A program made the position numbers and the translations under genes. Shown here piece after piece: positions 26,709 through 35,722 of a stretch of DNA of 64,000 nucleotides. The stretch is from Alteromonas sp. CI.11.F.A3 (lineage in GTDB: Bacteria; Pseudomonadota; Gammaproteobacteria; Enterobacterales; Alteromonadaceae). Location of the stretch: positions 2,914,001-2,978,000 of the forward strand of contig NZ_CP136708.1 in NCBI RefSeq assembly GCF_032925565.1, read 5' to 3'. Each line of letters opens with the position of its first letter. Position 1 is the stretch's first letter. The notes below the pieces were generated by a model. It saw nothing but the letters and a program-made list of their open reading frames with translations. It had not been told where the DNA came from and searched no databases.

Positions 26709-27667
26709 GTGTGGAAAAATCTATGAAGACACCCACCATAAATTCGGCCACTAAGCCAACGACTCACTTTCCTTCGAAAGTGAGTATCGTGGAGGTTGGT
26801 GCCCGTGACGGGCTACAAAATGAAAAGGCGGTTCTTAGCGCGAAGGACAAAATACGCCTCGTCAATTTGCTCAGTGCCAGTGGTTTGAAACGTATTGAAG
26901 CTGGCAGCTTTGTTTCTCCCAAGTGGGTTCCCCAAATGGCAGATTCTGACGAAGTTTTCGAAGGAATTAGTCGGGTAAAAGAGGTTGTTTATTCAGCCTT
27001 AACCCCTAACCTAAAAGGGTTTGAAGCTGCGTTAGCTGTGGGCGTAGACGAAGTTGCTATATTTGGCGCTGCGTCTGAGTCTTTTTCCCAAAAGAATATA
27101 AACTGCTCAATCAGTGAAAGCTTAAAACGCTTCGAGCCTGTCATTGCAGCTGCAAATACGCATAAAATTCCAGTTAGAGGCTACGTGTCTTGTGTGATGG
27201 GCTGCCCTTATGAAGGACAAATCGCCAGCGAGTCGGTAGCGCTAGTTTCAAAGGCGTTACATGACATGGGCTGCTACGAAATTTCACTTGGCGATACCAT
27301 TGGAACCGGCACTCCTGCATCTACGGCTCGTTTACTCGAACACGTTTGCCAGCATGTACCTGGTGCCGACTTAGCCGTTCATTTTCACGACACTTATGGC
27401 CAAGCACTAGTCAATATCTACACCGCATTACAATACGGCATATTGAATATAGACAGCGCGGTTGCAGGGCTTGGTGGCTGCCCATATGCTAAAGGTGCTA
27501 GCGGAAATGTGGCGACGGAAGACGTTCTATATATGCTAAATGGACTCGGAATTGAAACTGACGTGAGTATGGATAGGCTGCTTGTTGCTACTGAATTCAT
27601 CTCTTCTGTTTTGGACAGAAAACCAGTGTCTAAAGTAGCTAATGCATTGCTTGCCAAGAAAAACTAA
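26705..27667 (+). CDS. liuE: Hydroxymethylglutaryl-CoA lyase
   Basis: The 320-aa lyase has the TIM-barrel start [13 protein letters not shown], the metal-binding region [15 protein letters not shown] and the catalytic loop [14 protein letters not shown] with its Cys. It splits HMG-CoA into acetoacetate and acetyl-CoA, the last liu step. It starts at ATG 26705, overlapping the liuD stop by 3 bases; ATG 26723 is an alternative. The first ~25 residues ([20 protein letters not shown]) precede the conserved domain and contain a repeat copy at 26728, so the N-terminal extension may be repeat-derived. Confidence 0.95.
   Translation: MSVEKSMKTPTINSATKPTTHFPSKVSIVEVGARDGLQNEKAVLSAKDKIRLVNLLSASGLKRIEAGSFVSPKWVPQMADSDEVFEGISRVKEVVYSALTPNLKGFEAALAVGVDEVAIFGAASESFSQKNINCSISESLKRFEPVIAAANTHKIPVRGYVSCVMGCPYEGQIASESVALVSKALHDMGCYEISLGDTIGTGTPASTARLLEHVCQHVPGADLAVHFHDTYGQALVNIYTALQYGILNIDSAVAGLGGCPYAKGASGNVATEDVLYMLNGLGIETDVSMDRLLVATEFISSVLDRKPVSKVANALLAKKN
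26728..26736 (+). repeat. GACACCCAC repeat at liuE N-terminus
   Basis: The copy GAAGACACCCACCATAAA lies in the start region of liuE and encodes KTPT, the same residues as at other in-frame copies. Confidence 0.7.
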
Positions 27668-27701
27668 TTTCAGGTTTTGTAGGGCTAGGTGCTAACAAAA
27701 T

Positions 27702-27801
27702 GCTAACTAGACGCTGTTAACTAGACACCCATCATTTAGGTGAGGGAGCTAAAGAGAACTATCAAGACCCCCATAGTAAAAGTCCACTAACCAGACACTC
27801 A
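27702..27801 (+). repeat. Repeat array between liuE and the RAYT gene
   Basis: One exact GACACCCAT copy (27724-27732) is followed by variants GACCCCCAT (27766-27774) and GACACTCAC (27793-27801), all in the same orientation, 42 and 27 bp apart. The first is preceded by a partial copy (GCTAACTAGACGC, then TGTTAACTAGACA), the composite form. The array ends about 97 bp before the transposase gene. The 230-bp spacer has no evident terminator for liuE. Confidence 0.75.
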
Positions 27802-27897
27802 CAATAAAATAGAAAGTTAATTCGATTAATTCACGCCTAAAATACAGGTTCATGAATGGTTATTGATTGCTACCATGGTTCTATATGAAATTACTGG

Positions 27898-28887
27898 ATG
27901 TTAACCGTGCCGCAATCAAGACGCAGCCAAATTAACCTTGCTGATACACCCTATTATCACTGTGTTTCACGCTGCGTCAGACAATGCTACCTATGCGGTG
28001 TTGATCAACACTCAGGAAAGAGCTTTGAACATCGAAGAGGCTGGGTCGAGCGTCGCTTACTAGAGTTAGCTTCGGTGTACTCCATTGATATTTGCGCCTA
28101 TGCGGTAATGAGCAATCACGTTCATGTGGTACTACACGTTGATAAAAAAAGTGCCAATGCCTGGAGCATAGATCAAGTGCTAACCCAATGGCACCGTATC
28201 CATAAAGGCACCCTGCTTACCCAAAGGTATCTTAAGGGTGAGCGCCTCTCTGATGCCGAAATAAAAACAGTAGCCGATACCGCTGAAGTTTACCGCCGTC
28301 GCCTGTATGACATTAGTTGGTTTATGCGAAACCTCAATGAATTCATTGCTAGGGCAGCTAATACGGAGGACGAATGCACAGGGCGATTTTGGGAAGGTAG
28401 ATTTAAATCTCAAGCTTTATTGAATGATAGCGCCCTACTTTCCTGTATGGCCTACGTAGATCTAAACCCCGTTAGAGCCAATATAGCGACAACCCCTGAA
28501 AACTCTAGGTACACCAGTATTTACTCACGTTTACAGGCACTGAAAGGCAATTCGAAGATCTCTGCCTTACTACCCTTTTCAGGTGAACGTAATCAACGCG
28601 ATATTAAAGAAATACCTATTAGACTGACTGATTACCTTGTACTCGTTGATACAACGGGAAGAATCATTCGTGATGACAAACCTGGTTATATTAATAGCAA
28701 TTACGCCCCAATACTATCTCGGTTAGGGATAAGTCAGGTTCACTGGCAGACACTTACAACCCGCTTTGAAAAGTTGTTTAGTTATGCGGCAGGCTGTGAA
28801 ACTACAATGAGGGGATTTAAGCAAAATACCAACAGGCAGCGCGCAAGGGGGATAAAAAACGCAAAATTACTTTCCAGCGCCTGTTAA
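27898..28887 (+). CDS. REP-associated tyrosine transposase (RAYT), Y1/HUH family
   Basis: The 329-aa protein belongs to the IS200-like Y1 transposase family in its RAYT form. It has the N-terminal TPYYHCVSRCVRQCYLCGVD, the HUH metal motif in VMSNHVHVVLHVD, then GRFWEGRFKSQALL and MAYVDLNPVRANIA with the candidate catalytic Tyr. Such proteins nick single-stranded DNA at REP-type repeats and are single-copy, vertically kept genes rather than insertion sequences. ATG 27898 is the longest start; GTG 27907 (giving MPQSRRSQINL) fits the family better. No transposon ends or target duplications are seen. Instead, arrays of the GACACCCAT repeat lie on both sides. A hairpin (ATACCC/GGGTAT, 28887-28911) follows the stop. 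Confidence 0.9.
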   Translation: MLTVPQSRRSQINLADTPYYHCVSRCVRQCYLCGVDQHSGKSFEHRRGWVERRLLELASVYSIDICAYAVMSNHVHVVLHVDKKSANAWSIDQVLTQWHRIHKGTLLTQRYLKGERLSDAEIKTVADTAEVYRRRLYDISWFMRNLNEFIARAANTEDECTGRFWEGRFKSQALLNDSALLSCMAYVDLNPVRANIATTPENSRYTSIYSRLQALKGNSKISALLPFSGERNQRDIKEIPIRLTDYLVLVDTTGRIIRDDKPGYINSNYAPILSRLGISQVHWQTLTTRFEKLFSYAAGCETTMRGFKQNTNRQRARGIKNAKLLSSAC

Positions 28888-29437
28888 TACCCATCTTCTG
28901 TTTACGGGTATGAGTTAGGTGGCAAAAAAACCTTATTCATTAACCTATATTTATCTTAAAAAGCCGATACCTAGTCCTTTCTTAGCCATAATACTGCGGC
29001 TTTATAATCCACTTTTCAGACCACCTAAGTAGCCTTATCCCAACCAAAATATTTGCAGAGCAAAGCGCCTGGTAAATTTCTAGTTCTGCGCGGCTAATAG
29101 AGCTATTAAGACACCCATCGTATCTAATTGAGAGTTATCGAGGCACCCACCATATCTACTTGAGTAAGAATGAGACTCATGTCTATATTAGGGTGGGTGT
29201 CCCTCGAATCTCTCGAATCTTTTTGTTTCTCTTACTACTTCAGTTAAAATTTAAATATGGGTGTCTTCGTAAAATCAGTTAAAATTTAAATATGGGTGTC
29301 TTCGTAAAATCAGATAGCCTTATAAATTAAAACTACCCTAATCCCGTTCTTATGATGGATGTCCCGTTAATTCTATACTTACTATGATGGGTGTCTTGAT
29401 AACTCGAGTCTCGTGATAACTAGTAACAACTCTCGAC
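28888..29437. repeat. Repeat-rich 550-bp intergenic region downstream of RAYT
   Basis: The region separates the convergent RAYT and GGDEF-EAL genes and has no gene. On the RAYT side the copies read GACACCCAT (29110-29118) and GGCACCCAC (29142-29150). On the other side they read GTGGGTGTC (29193), ATGGGTGTC (29257, 29292, 29387) and the variant ATGGATGTC (29355). Orientation thus flips between 29150 and 29193. A perfect 35-bp tandem duplication covers 29241-29310. A CCCTCGAATC, then TCTCGAATC short duplication lies at about 29201-29219. Confidence 0.85.
29241..29310 (+). repeat. Perfect 35-bp tandem duplication containing the repeat core
   Basis: Units 29241-29275 and 29276-29310 are identical, each with one ATGGGTGTC. 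The unit begins CAGTTAAAATTTAAAT and ends TTCGTAAAAT. A third CAG follows, consistent with slippage or unequal crossing-over. Confidence 0.9.
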
Positions 29438-32071
29438 TCAAGCAGGTTCCCGATTACCGCTTAGCGCCAACCATGCCTCGTTAGCTTCCCAGGTAGTTAA
29501 CCATTGAGAAACTTTATTAGCCGGCATAGGCTTGGCTATGCCATAGCCTTGCGCTAACTCACAACCCAAGCGGACAAGGGCAACGCCATGCTCAACCGAC
29601 TCTACGCCTTCCGCAATTACTTCTCGTTTAAATGTCTTTGCCAATCCAACCACACCTTCAACAATCGCTAAGTCATCGGTGTCGTCTAACATATCTCGCA
29701 CGAAGCTCTGGTCAATTTTGATTAAGTAAGCTGGCAAACGTTTCAGATAAGTAAGTGATGAGTAACCAGTACCAAAGTCATCTAAAGCAAAGCTCACCCC
29801 TAAATCGTGACACGCATTCATTGTCGAAGATACTTGGAAGGTATCTTGCAACGCACTGGTTTCCAGAATTTCTAGCTCTAAATAACCTGGGTCTACGTCA
29901 GGGTGAGCCGCTAACAGTGTTTCTAACCGAGAGGTAAAGTTGTCCTGCTGCAATTGATGTGCGCTAATATTCACACTTACGGGTAATAAAATACCGAGTT
30001 TCTGCCAGTGCGAAATTTGTGTTAAAGCGGCATCAATAACCCACTCTCCCACTTGCAAGCTGATACAGTGACCTTCAATAATAGGCAAAAATTCTAGCGG
30101 AGGAATTAGACCACTTTCGGGATGCTCCCAGCGAATCAAAGCTTCTACGCCAATGACTTCACCGGAACTCATATTCACCTTAGGCTGGTAGTGTAAGACA
30201 AATTCATTTCGATCCAAGGCAACACGCACATTATCAATGCTTTTATTATAAGTGTTAATCGCGTTATCTTGCTCTAAGTCGAACTGATGAAATCGGTTCT
30301 TACCTCCTTGCTTTGCAACGTACATGGCTTGGTCCGCATGCCGTATCAACTGATCAGCATCTACGTTATCTTGAGGAAAGACAGTGACTCCAATACTCGC
30401 TGATACTTGCATCACCGCATCGGCAACATTGACGGGTGCAGAGGCAGATTTAAGAAGTCGATTTAAAACGTGCTCACAGTCACTGAACTCATTCAGGTTA
30501 ACCATGATTATAATGAATTCGTCACCACCAATGCGCGCAATTGTGTCACCCGCTCTCAAGCTAGCTTTTAAGCCATTTGAGACCTCAACCAAAAACTGAT
30601 CACCGATATTGTGTCCGTAGTTATCGTTAATCGCTTTAAAACCATCTAAATCCATAAATGCGACAGCTAAGGAATTTTGTTGTAACTGACTGTGCTTAAT
30701 GGCTTGATTGAGGCGCTTAGCAAGCAAAACTCTGTTAGGTAAGTTGGTAAGCAGGTCATAATGAGCTATCCGTTCTAACTTGCCTTCATTGAGCTTAATT
30801 TCTGATATATCGGTTGAAAGCGACACATAGTGTTGAACCTGTCCCTCCTCGTCTTTAACTGCACTAATTGTGACCATTTCAGGATAAATTTCACCGTCCT
30901 TACGACGATTCCAAATCTCCCCTCTCCAGTTTCCATCAGTGTTCAGCGTATCCCACATGTTTTTATAAAACTGTGCAGCGTGACGGCCCGACTGAAGAAT
31001 TCTAGGGTTTTTCCCCAGCACTTCCAATTTGCTGTAGCCGGTGATACGGCACAGCGTATCATTCACTTCAATAATCGTGGCTGAGGCGTCGGTAATAATT
31101 ATGCCTTCGTTCGCATGAGTGAATACGCTGGCTGCACGCTTTAATGTCTCTTCGGAACGATTTTTTTCGATAGCGATACTCGCTAAACTGGCAGTCTGCT
31201 CAATTAGCGCAAGATCAGCATCAGAAGGGTAATTAATACTAGAGTGATAAATAGCGAAAGTGCCAAGCACTGCGCCCTGTGTAGAACGAATGGGTTCAGA
31301 CCAACAGGCACCTAAATTAGCCCGTTCAGCTAACGCTTTAAAATTTTTCCAGTAAGGATGAGTTTGAATATCTGCAACGATGACACGTTCGTTAGTAAAC
31401 GCCGCTGTGCCGCAAGAACCTACGCCACTACCTATTTCAACGCCATCGATAGCGTCGACATAAAAATTTGGAAGGCTTGCTCCAGTTTCACTGCGTAAAT
31501 GACTCCCAGACTCGTCGAGAAGTAAGATACTGCACATCATTTCCGGATTATTAAGCTCAACCACACTGACAATGGCATTCAAAACCACCTTTAGAGGTTC
31601 TCCGTTGGTAATGAGCTCTAAAACTTCACTACGAGTAGTTTCTCTTAACTCATTCTGCCTGCGTTTTGTCACATCACGAATTACACCAACAATAAAGCGC
31701 CTGTTGTTACGGTCGATAAATCGGCTTAATTTAACCAGTACTACACTTGCTTTATTGCCTTTTCCTTTCAGGGCTTGCTCTATAACTTTATCTTCCCCAG
31801 TTTCTAACACTTGCTTGTCGCTCTGCGCTAGCTTCACCAATTCTTGTGGGTAGATTTTATCGGAGAAAGTTTTTCCAATAAGCTTTTTTCGAGAAACGTT
31901 CACAAGCTCACAAAAAGCATTGTTAGCAACTAAAAGCTTACCCTCTCCGTCTTTAATAAATACGGGGTCAACTGATATATCTAAAAACGCGTTAAGATAA
32001 CCCTCTAATTCCTCAGGATCCTTAACTGGCAAGCCTACCGATTCATTTTGTAGTTGGTGTTTATAAGACAT
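29438..32071 (-). CDS. PAS-GAF-PAS-GGDEF-EAL c-di-GMP signalling protein
   Basis: The protein of about 877 aa has no membrane segment. It contains a PAS (about 25-140), a GAF (about 150-305; GVGSCGTAAFTNERVIVADI), a second PAS with PAC (about 310-430), an intact GGDEF motif (RIGGDEFIIIM) and an EAL domain with GVEALIRWEHPESGL and LDDFGTGYSSLTYLK. Both c-di-GMP synthesis and hydrolysis motifs are kept, so the net activity cannot be read from sequence. The frame extends to a TTG at 32083, but ATG 32071 is the more likely start. Its 3' side faces the repeat array. Confidence 0.93.
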   Translation of the reverse strand: MSYKHQLQNESVGLPVKDPEELEGYLNAFLDISVDPVFIKDGEGKLLVANNAFCELVNVSRKKLIGKTFSDKIYPQELVKLAQSDKQVLETGEDKVIEQALKGKGNKASVVLVKLSRFIDRNNRRFIVGVIRDVTKRRQNELRETTRSEVLELITNGEPLKVVLNAIVSVVELNNPEMMCSILLLDESGSHLRSETGASLPNFYVDAIDGVEIGSGVGSCGTAAFTNERVIVADIQTHPYWKNFKALAERANLGACWSEPIRSTQGAVLGTFAIYHSSINYPSDADLALIEQTASLASIAIEKNRSEETLKRAASVFTHANEGIIITDASATIIEVNDTLCRITGYSKLEVLGKNPRILQSGRHAAQFYKNMWDTLNTDGNWRGEIWNRRKDGEIYPEMVTISAVKDEEGQVQHYVSLSTDISEIKLNEGKLERIAHYDLLTNLPNRVLLAKRLNQAIKHSQLQQNSLAVAFMDLDGFKAINDNYGHNIGDQFLVEVSNGLKASLRAGDTIARIGGDEFIIIMVNLNEFSDCEHVLNRLLKSASAPVNVADAVMQVSASIGVTVFPQDNVDADQLIRHADQAMYVAKQGGKNRFHQFDLEQDNAINTYNKSIDNVRVALDRNEFVLHYQPKVNMSSGEVIGVEALIRWEHPESGLIPPLEFLPIIEGHCISLQVGEWVIDAALTQISHWQKLGILLPVSVNISAHQLQQDNFTSRLETLLAAHPDVDPGYLELEILETSALQDTFQVSSTMNACHDLGVSFALDDFGTGYSSLTYLKRLPAYLIKIDQSFVRDMLDDTDDLAIVEGVVGLAKTFKREVIAEGVESVEHGVALVRLGCELAQGYGIAKPMPANKVSQWLTTWEANEAWLALSGNREPA

Positions 32072-32186
32072 ACTTGAAACCAAACTTGATTACTAAAGCC
32101 ATGTTCGCCCAATATCGACTGAGATATAAACTGGGCTCCAGAAATGCAATCACAGTAATTCGCAAAGCGCTTAACCCCCTCTTCTC

Positions 32187-33347
32187 TTATTTTTCTTCTG
32201 GTAATATAAGCGTAGTACAAATAGCCACGGTCAGCATTGCTGCCATAATATACACCACTGAAAAGTCGATAAACGACGATACAATTGCGTACAACCCACC
32301 AAACCCAATCAAGATCAGACCTATAGCTGTGTTTGAAAAACCAACTAATTCAGTCCGGTCTTGACCATCTTTAATATCTAGGCTGTAAGTTTTACGCCCT
32401 GTTCGTACGCCGGCATGAGCTATTGAAAGAATAAAAAACAAACCTGCAGACAGCCACAAACTTTCAGGCTCCATAGCAAGTAAGCCAGCACAAGCAATTA
32501 ACGCCAAGACTCCTGACAACTGAAGGGTGAATCGAGCACTCTTATCTGCAATCTTTCCCCATAGAAACGAAGAAAGCATTGACGCTAGGGCTTGTGCAGC
32601 AAGATAAAAAGGAAGCAAAGATTTCGCGTTTTGCGAACTTTCCAACATGAAATATGGCGCGACTAGCGCAGAGTGAACAAACAGCCCCCGAACAAAAACG
32701 AATCGATATACTGTGTTGTCAAAACGCCAGTTAAACAACGACTTATTTTGAGACTCTTCTATTTCAACATGGGTTTTTATCGAAAACATTAAAAGTAGCG
32801 TGATACAAAATGCAAGTGCTGATGAAGCTAGCAAAATGAAGATTGAATAGCCTTCAAGCTCTTTTTCAAAATACACAAGAGGAACTGCAGCGCATAATGT
32901 CATCACACCCGACGCAGTAGATGCTAAACCGACTAACTTGCCTCGTTCACCTTTTTGACTAACATCCGCTTCCATGTCTTTTACGGTAAGCGAACTAGCA
33001 GAGCGGCCTAAACTTAGAAACACCAGTGATGCGAGTATAATCAACCCCGCCACAGAACCTTCGGTGACAAGTGCGGCAGCTAACATTGTACATATTGCCG
33101 AGATTTGTATGGCCATACCTAGCCGCCAAACATGGTGCCTAGCGCTCTTTTTGCGTAAATACACACCAATTAACGCTTGGGGCAACAATGCGCCAGATTC
33201 GCGAATTGGCACAAGCCACATCACCATCCAGCTAGGAGCTCCTAAGGAAATGAGTAGTGCAGGTAATGTGGTTTTTGCAGATGCTAGTAAGTCGGCTAAT
33301 TTATTAAAAGCTAGACCCACTATTAGGCGGCGTTTATTTCCCGACAT
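32187..33347 (-). CDS. MFS transporter
   Basis: This roughly 386-aa protein has about 12 hydrophobic segments and the MFS layout. An N-terminal region (LPQALIGVYLRKKSARHHVW) looks like the cytosolic loop 2-3, and the repeated half begins near residue 210. Substrate is not evident. ATG 33347 has GGGAAAGAG upstream; ATG 33362 has no ribosome site. It is upstream of, and on the same strand as, the GGDEF-EAL gene, with 115 bp between. Confidence 0.8.
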   Translation of the reverse strand: MSGNKRRLIVGLAFNKLADLLASAKTTLPALLISLGAPSWMVMWLVPIRESGALLPQALIGVYLRKKSARHHVWRLGMAIQISAICTMLAAALVTEGSVAGLIILASLVFLSLGRSASSLTVKDMEADVSQKGERGKLVGLASTASGVMTLCAAVPLVYFEKELEGYSIFILLASSALAFCITLLLMFSIKTHVEIEESQNKSLFNWRFDNTVYRFVFVRGLFVHSALVAPYFMLESSQNAKSLLPFYLAAQALASMLSSFLWGKIADKSARFTLQLSGVLALIACAGLLAMEPESLWLSAGLFFILSIAHAGVRTGRKTYSLDIKDGQDRTELVGFSNTAIGLILIGFGGLYAIVSSFIDFSVVYIMAAMLTVAICTTLILPEEK

Positions 33348-33953
33348 GCTCTTTCCCAACATGAATTAACACAATTACGATTGTTGCTATCCAACAAACC
33401 AACCGCTGATTACTTTAGCGTTACTTAACGGACTTTGTACGAAATAAACCCAAAACTCGATCACGCTGTGTTCAATGGCAATATATCTTACTAACACACT
33501 GAATAACCCTAACAATTAGGCCAATTTAAAATACAAATCTAAACGTGTCAGCCTTAGGACAGACTTAGCGAGACACCCATCATAAACTAACTATTTCACA
33601 ACTCACTTAACTACAACCATCAGTGTTACTTAGAACTTCACCTTATCTGCTTCACGCTAACATGGGTGTCTCTGTAAAAACATTATCGAGTGAACGATAA
33701 CGTGGGTGTCCTGGTAACACGCTCAAAATCATGGGTGTCTCGTTTACTCTTGTGAGCCGACCTAATCATGGGTGTCTTCATAACGCCAATAACACCATCT
33801 AGCTGCACTTTAAATTCCATTCATCTGATTTCTATCGTCCAAAATGAAAAAAGCCAAGTACGCTTTGGAAAATTTCCATATCAGCAAACTCAGCTTAGTC
33901 AGAAGTTAAAATCATTTGACACTTTTGCGCTGCGCAAAAGCTTATCGAGGTTA
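33348..33953. repeat. Repeat-rich intergenic region, five copies
   Basis: This stretch of about 600 bp has no gene. It contains GACACCCAT at 33572-33580, then ATGGGTGTC at 33662, 33731 and 33768 and GTGGGTGTC at 33702, the latter four spaced 40, 29 and 37 bp. The four read GACACCCAT on the strand of the preceding gene (the minus-strand SRPBCC gene). A hairpin lies at 33922-33940. The part from 33363 to 33571 should include the MFS promoter; nothing else is seen there. Confidence 0.8.
33922..33940 (-). terminator. Hairpin downstream of SRPBCC gene
   Basis: CTTTTGCGC and GCGCAAAAG are perfectly inverted around one base, so the real loop must open some pairs. It lies 14 bp past the minus-strand stop, but no T-run follows. 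Possible terminator or mRNA-end stabiliser. Confidence 0.45.
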
Positions 33954-34487
33954 CTAGCCTTTATTCTCTACAACCGTTTTTAAGTTTTCTAATCCCATTT
34001 CGAAATCTGGGCCTATCATGCCGTCCATCATCAGTACAAAGTAGCGACTGATGATGTTGTTACCTACGTCACCTGAGTCAACCCAGGTTACTTTAGTAGC
34101 CTCGCCCGCAGGTGAAATTACCAATGAGCCTGTTGAACCCATTTCCCATTCTGGAAAAGCCAATGAGTAAACCACCTTTTTATTGTGTTCTAAGTCGGTA
34201 ATTTTCATTTCCCCATTGCCTTCCGTCACGCTTCTCCACGATGACATCATTCCAATAGCTCTATCTGGCCCAGAGTAATCGATTTCCATACTAGGGTCGC
34301 GTTGGAACCACACCCCCCAGTTTTGCCATGCCCGCAAATCGACAACATCAGGATAAATCTCTTCAGGCTGCGCATTAATCAAAATACTTCTTTCTACTTT
34401 GTATTGCTGTGGAAGGAACAGCCCAACCACGACTACCAAAGCAATCAGTACGCCCACACCTAAAACTATCTTCTTTAAAACTGCCAT
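33954..34487 (-). CDS. SRPBCC-family protein (polyketide-cyclase/START-like)
   Basis: The 177-aa protein has an N-terminal membrane anchor (IVLGVGVLIALVVVVGLFLP), then an SRPBCC-type domain with QQYKVERSILINAQPEEIYP. This fold binds hydrophobic ligands; no catalytic residue or ligand can be named. Family neighbours are often annotated as polyketide cyclases. It lies 44 bp downstream of the nucleoside hydrolase on the same strand and may be cotranscribed. Confidence 0.8.
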   Translation of the reverse strand: MAVLKKIVLGVGVLIALVVVVGLFLPQQYKVERSILINAQPEEIYPDVVDLRAWQNWGVWFQRDPSMEIDYSGPDRAIGMMSSWRSVTEGNGEMKITDLEHNKKVVYSLAFPEWEMGSTGSLVISPAGEATKVTWVDSGDVGNNIISRYFVLMMDGMIGPDFEMGLENLKTVVENKG

Positions 34488-34531
34488 CTAAAACTCCATG
34501 ATAATCACATAGGATTAGAAATATATAACAA

Positions 34532-35503
34532 TTATTTAACAAATGGCACTGGTGATTGACAAAACTCTCCGCTTAAATAGTGAATTACCATTTCGCGCAC
34601 ATAGTCTGCTTCCACATTAGACACCCAAGAAATTTGGCTTCCTGAGTTTGCGCAAAGATAGGTTTGACCGGCATTCGGTGTGGTAGTGCTTACCGCAACC
34701 TGACCGGTTTCAATACGTAGCTTGTTATCTGGCAAGGCTAAAACGCAGGTAGAAAGAATGTCCCATAAAAAATACGTAAATTCATAAGATGGGATAGACG
34801 TTACCGTAGACGCCCAGAATTGACCAGACAGGTCTGAAACCGGCGTATTTGCTGCAGCAAGTTGCTGCAAAAAATCCCAACTAACTGGCAAATCGTTGGT
34901 GGCATCTAAAGGTACTAATAGCAGATTTACGCCACTATCTACCAATGCTTTAGTCGCCCTAGGATCCCAATAAGCATTCCATTCGGCTGAACCGTCATGA
35001 TCGTGCATCGCCACATTACCTTTGACCTTTACGGCCCCTCCCATCCACACCACTTTTTGTACCTTATCTACAAGATCTGGACTTTGTGTTAACGCGGCGG
35101 CTAAGTTTGTAGCCGGGCCTGTCATTAATACAGTGACAGGCTCGGCTGCACGAGTTAATGCGCTTTGCATCCAATCATGTGCGGCCTTGGTTTCTACCTT
35201 CACTTCATCATGAGACGTACGCAGCATCGTAGGTGTAGCGTGGCACATTTTAGGTTGAGCACGCCATTCAGGCGGAAATGGGTTGGGGCCTGTTAATTGC
35301 CCTACACTCACAGGAATATGGGAATTGCCCGTTAATGTAAGAATTTTGCGAGTACTCAATAAAGCATCATCAGGGTAGCAGTCGGCCGGCGTAATAGTTA
35401 CACCTACCACATTTATATTAGGCAAACGCAGCAAAAGTATTAGCGATAACAAATCGTCAATACCACCATCGTGGTCAAAAATAACTGGGGTAGTAGAAGA
35501 CAT
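34532..35503 (-). CDS. Nucleoside hydrolase (inosine-uridine preferring family)
   Basis: This roughly 323-aa protein carries the Ca2+-binding N-terminal motif as VIFDHDGGIDDLLSL, slightly changed from the common DTDPGxDD, and MTGPATNLAAAL in the second conserved region. The family hydrolyses the N-glycosidic bond of ribonucleosides. The start is placed at ATG 35503, preceded by AAGGG; an upstream in-frame ATG at 35548 would add 15 residues without homology. No purine salvage gene is adjacent. Confidence 0.88.
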   Translation of the reverse strand: MSSTTPVIFDHDGGIDDLLSLILLLRLPNINVVGVTITPADCYPDDALLSTRKILTLTGNSHIPVSVGQLTGPNPFPPEWRAQPKMCHATPTMLRTSHDEVKVETKAAHDWMQSALTRAAEPVTVLMTGPATNLAAALTQSPDLVDKVQKVVWMGGAVKVKGNVAMHDHDGSAEWNAYWDPRATKALVDSGVNLLLVPLDATNDLPVSWDFLQQLAAANTPVSDLSGQFWASTVTSIPSYEFTYFLWDILSTCVLALPDNKLRIETGQVAVSTTTPNAGQTYLCANSGSQISWVSNVEADYVREMVIHYLSGEFCQSPVPFVK

Positions 35504-35722
35504 AAAAAATCCCTTAAGAAAAAATAACGTTTTTTTTACATAGTTCATTAAAACGCCATGGCATTATATTTATTCTTGTGTAATATGAAGTTAGGTTATC
35601 ACAAAACCTAATTTCCAGGGCAATATTCTACTTACAAAGCCCTAGTGCAATCGGTATGAATTACGGTTTTACACATTCATCGACACCGCAAAATTGTGTC
35701 TTAAAAAATGGAGAACGAGGAC

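Noticed and set aside
27898..28887. Transposase gene as a mobile insertion sequence
   Set aside because: No IS200-type terminal hairpins or duplicate copies were seen; sequence features match the domesticated RAYT type.
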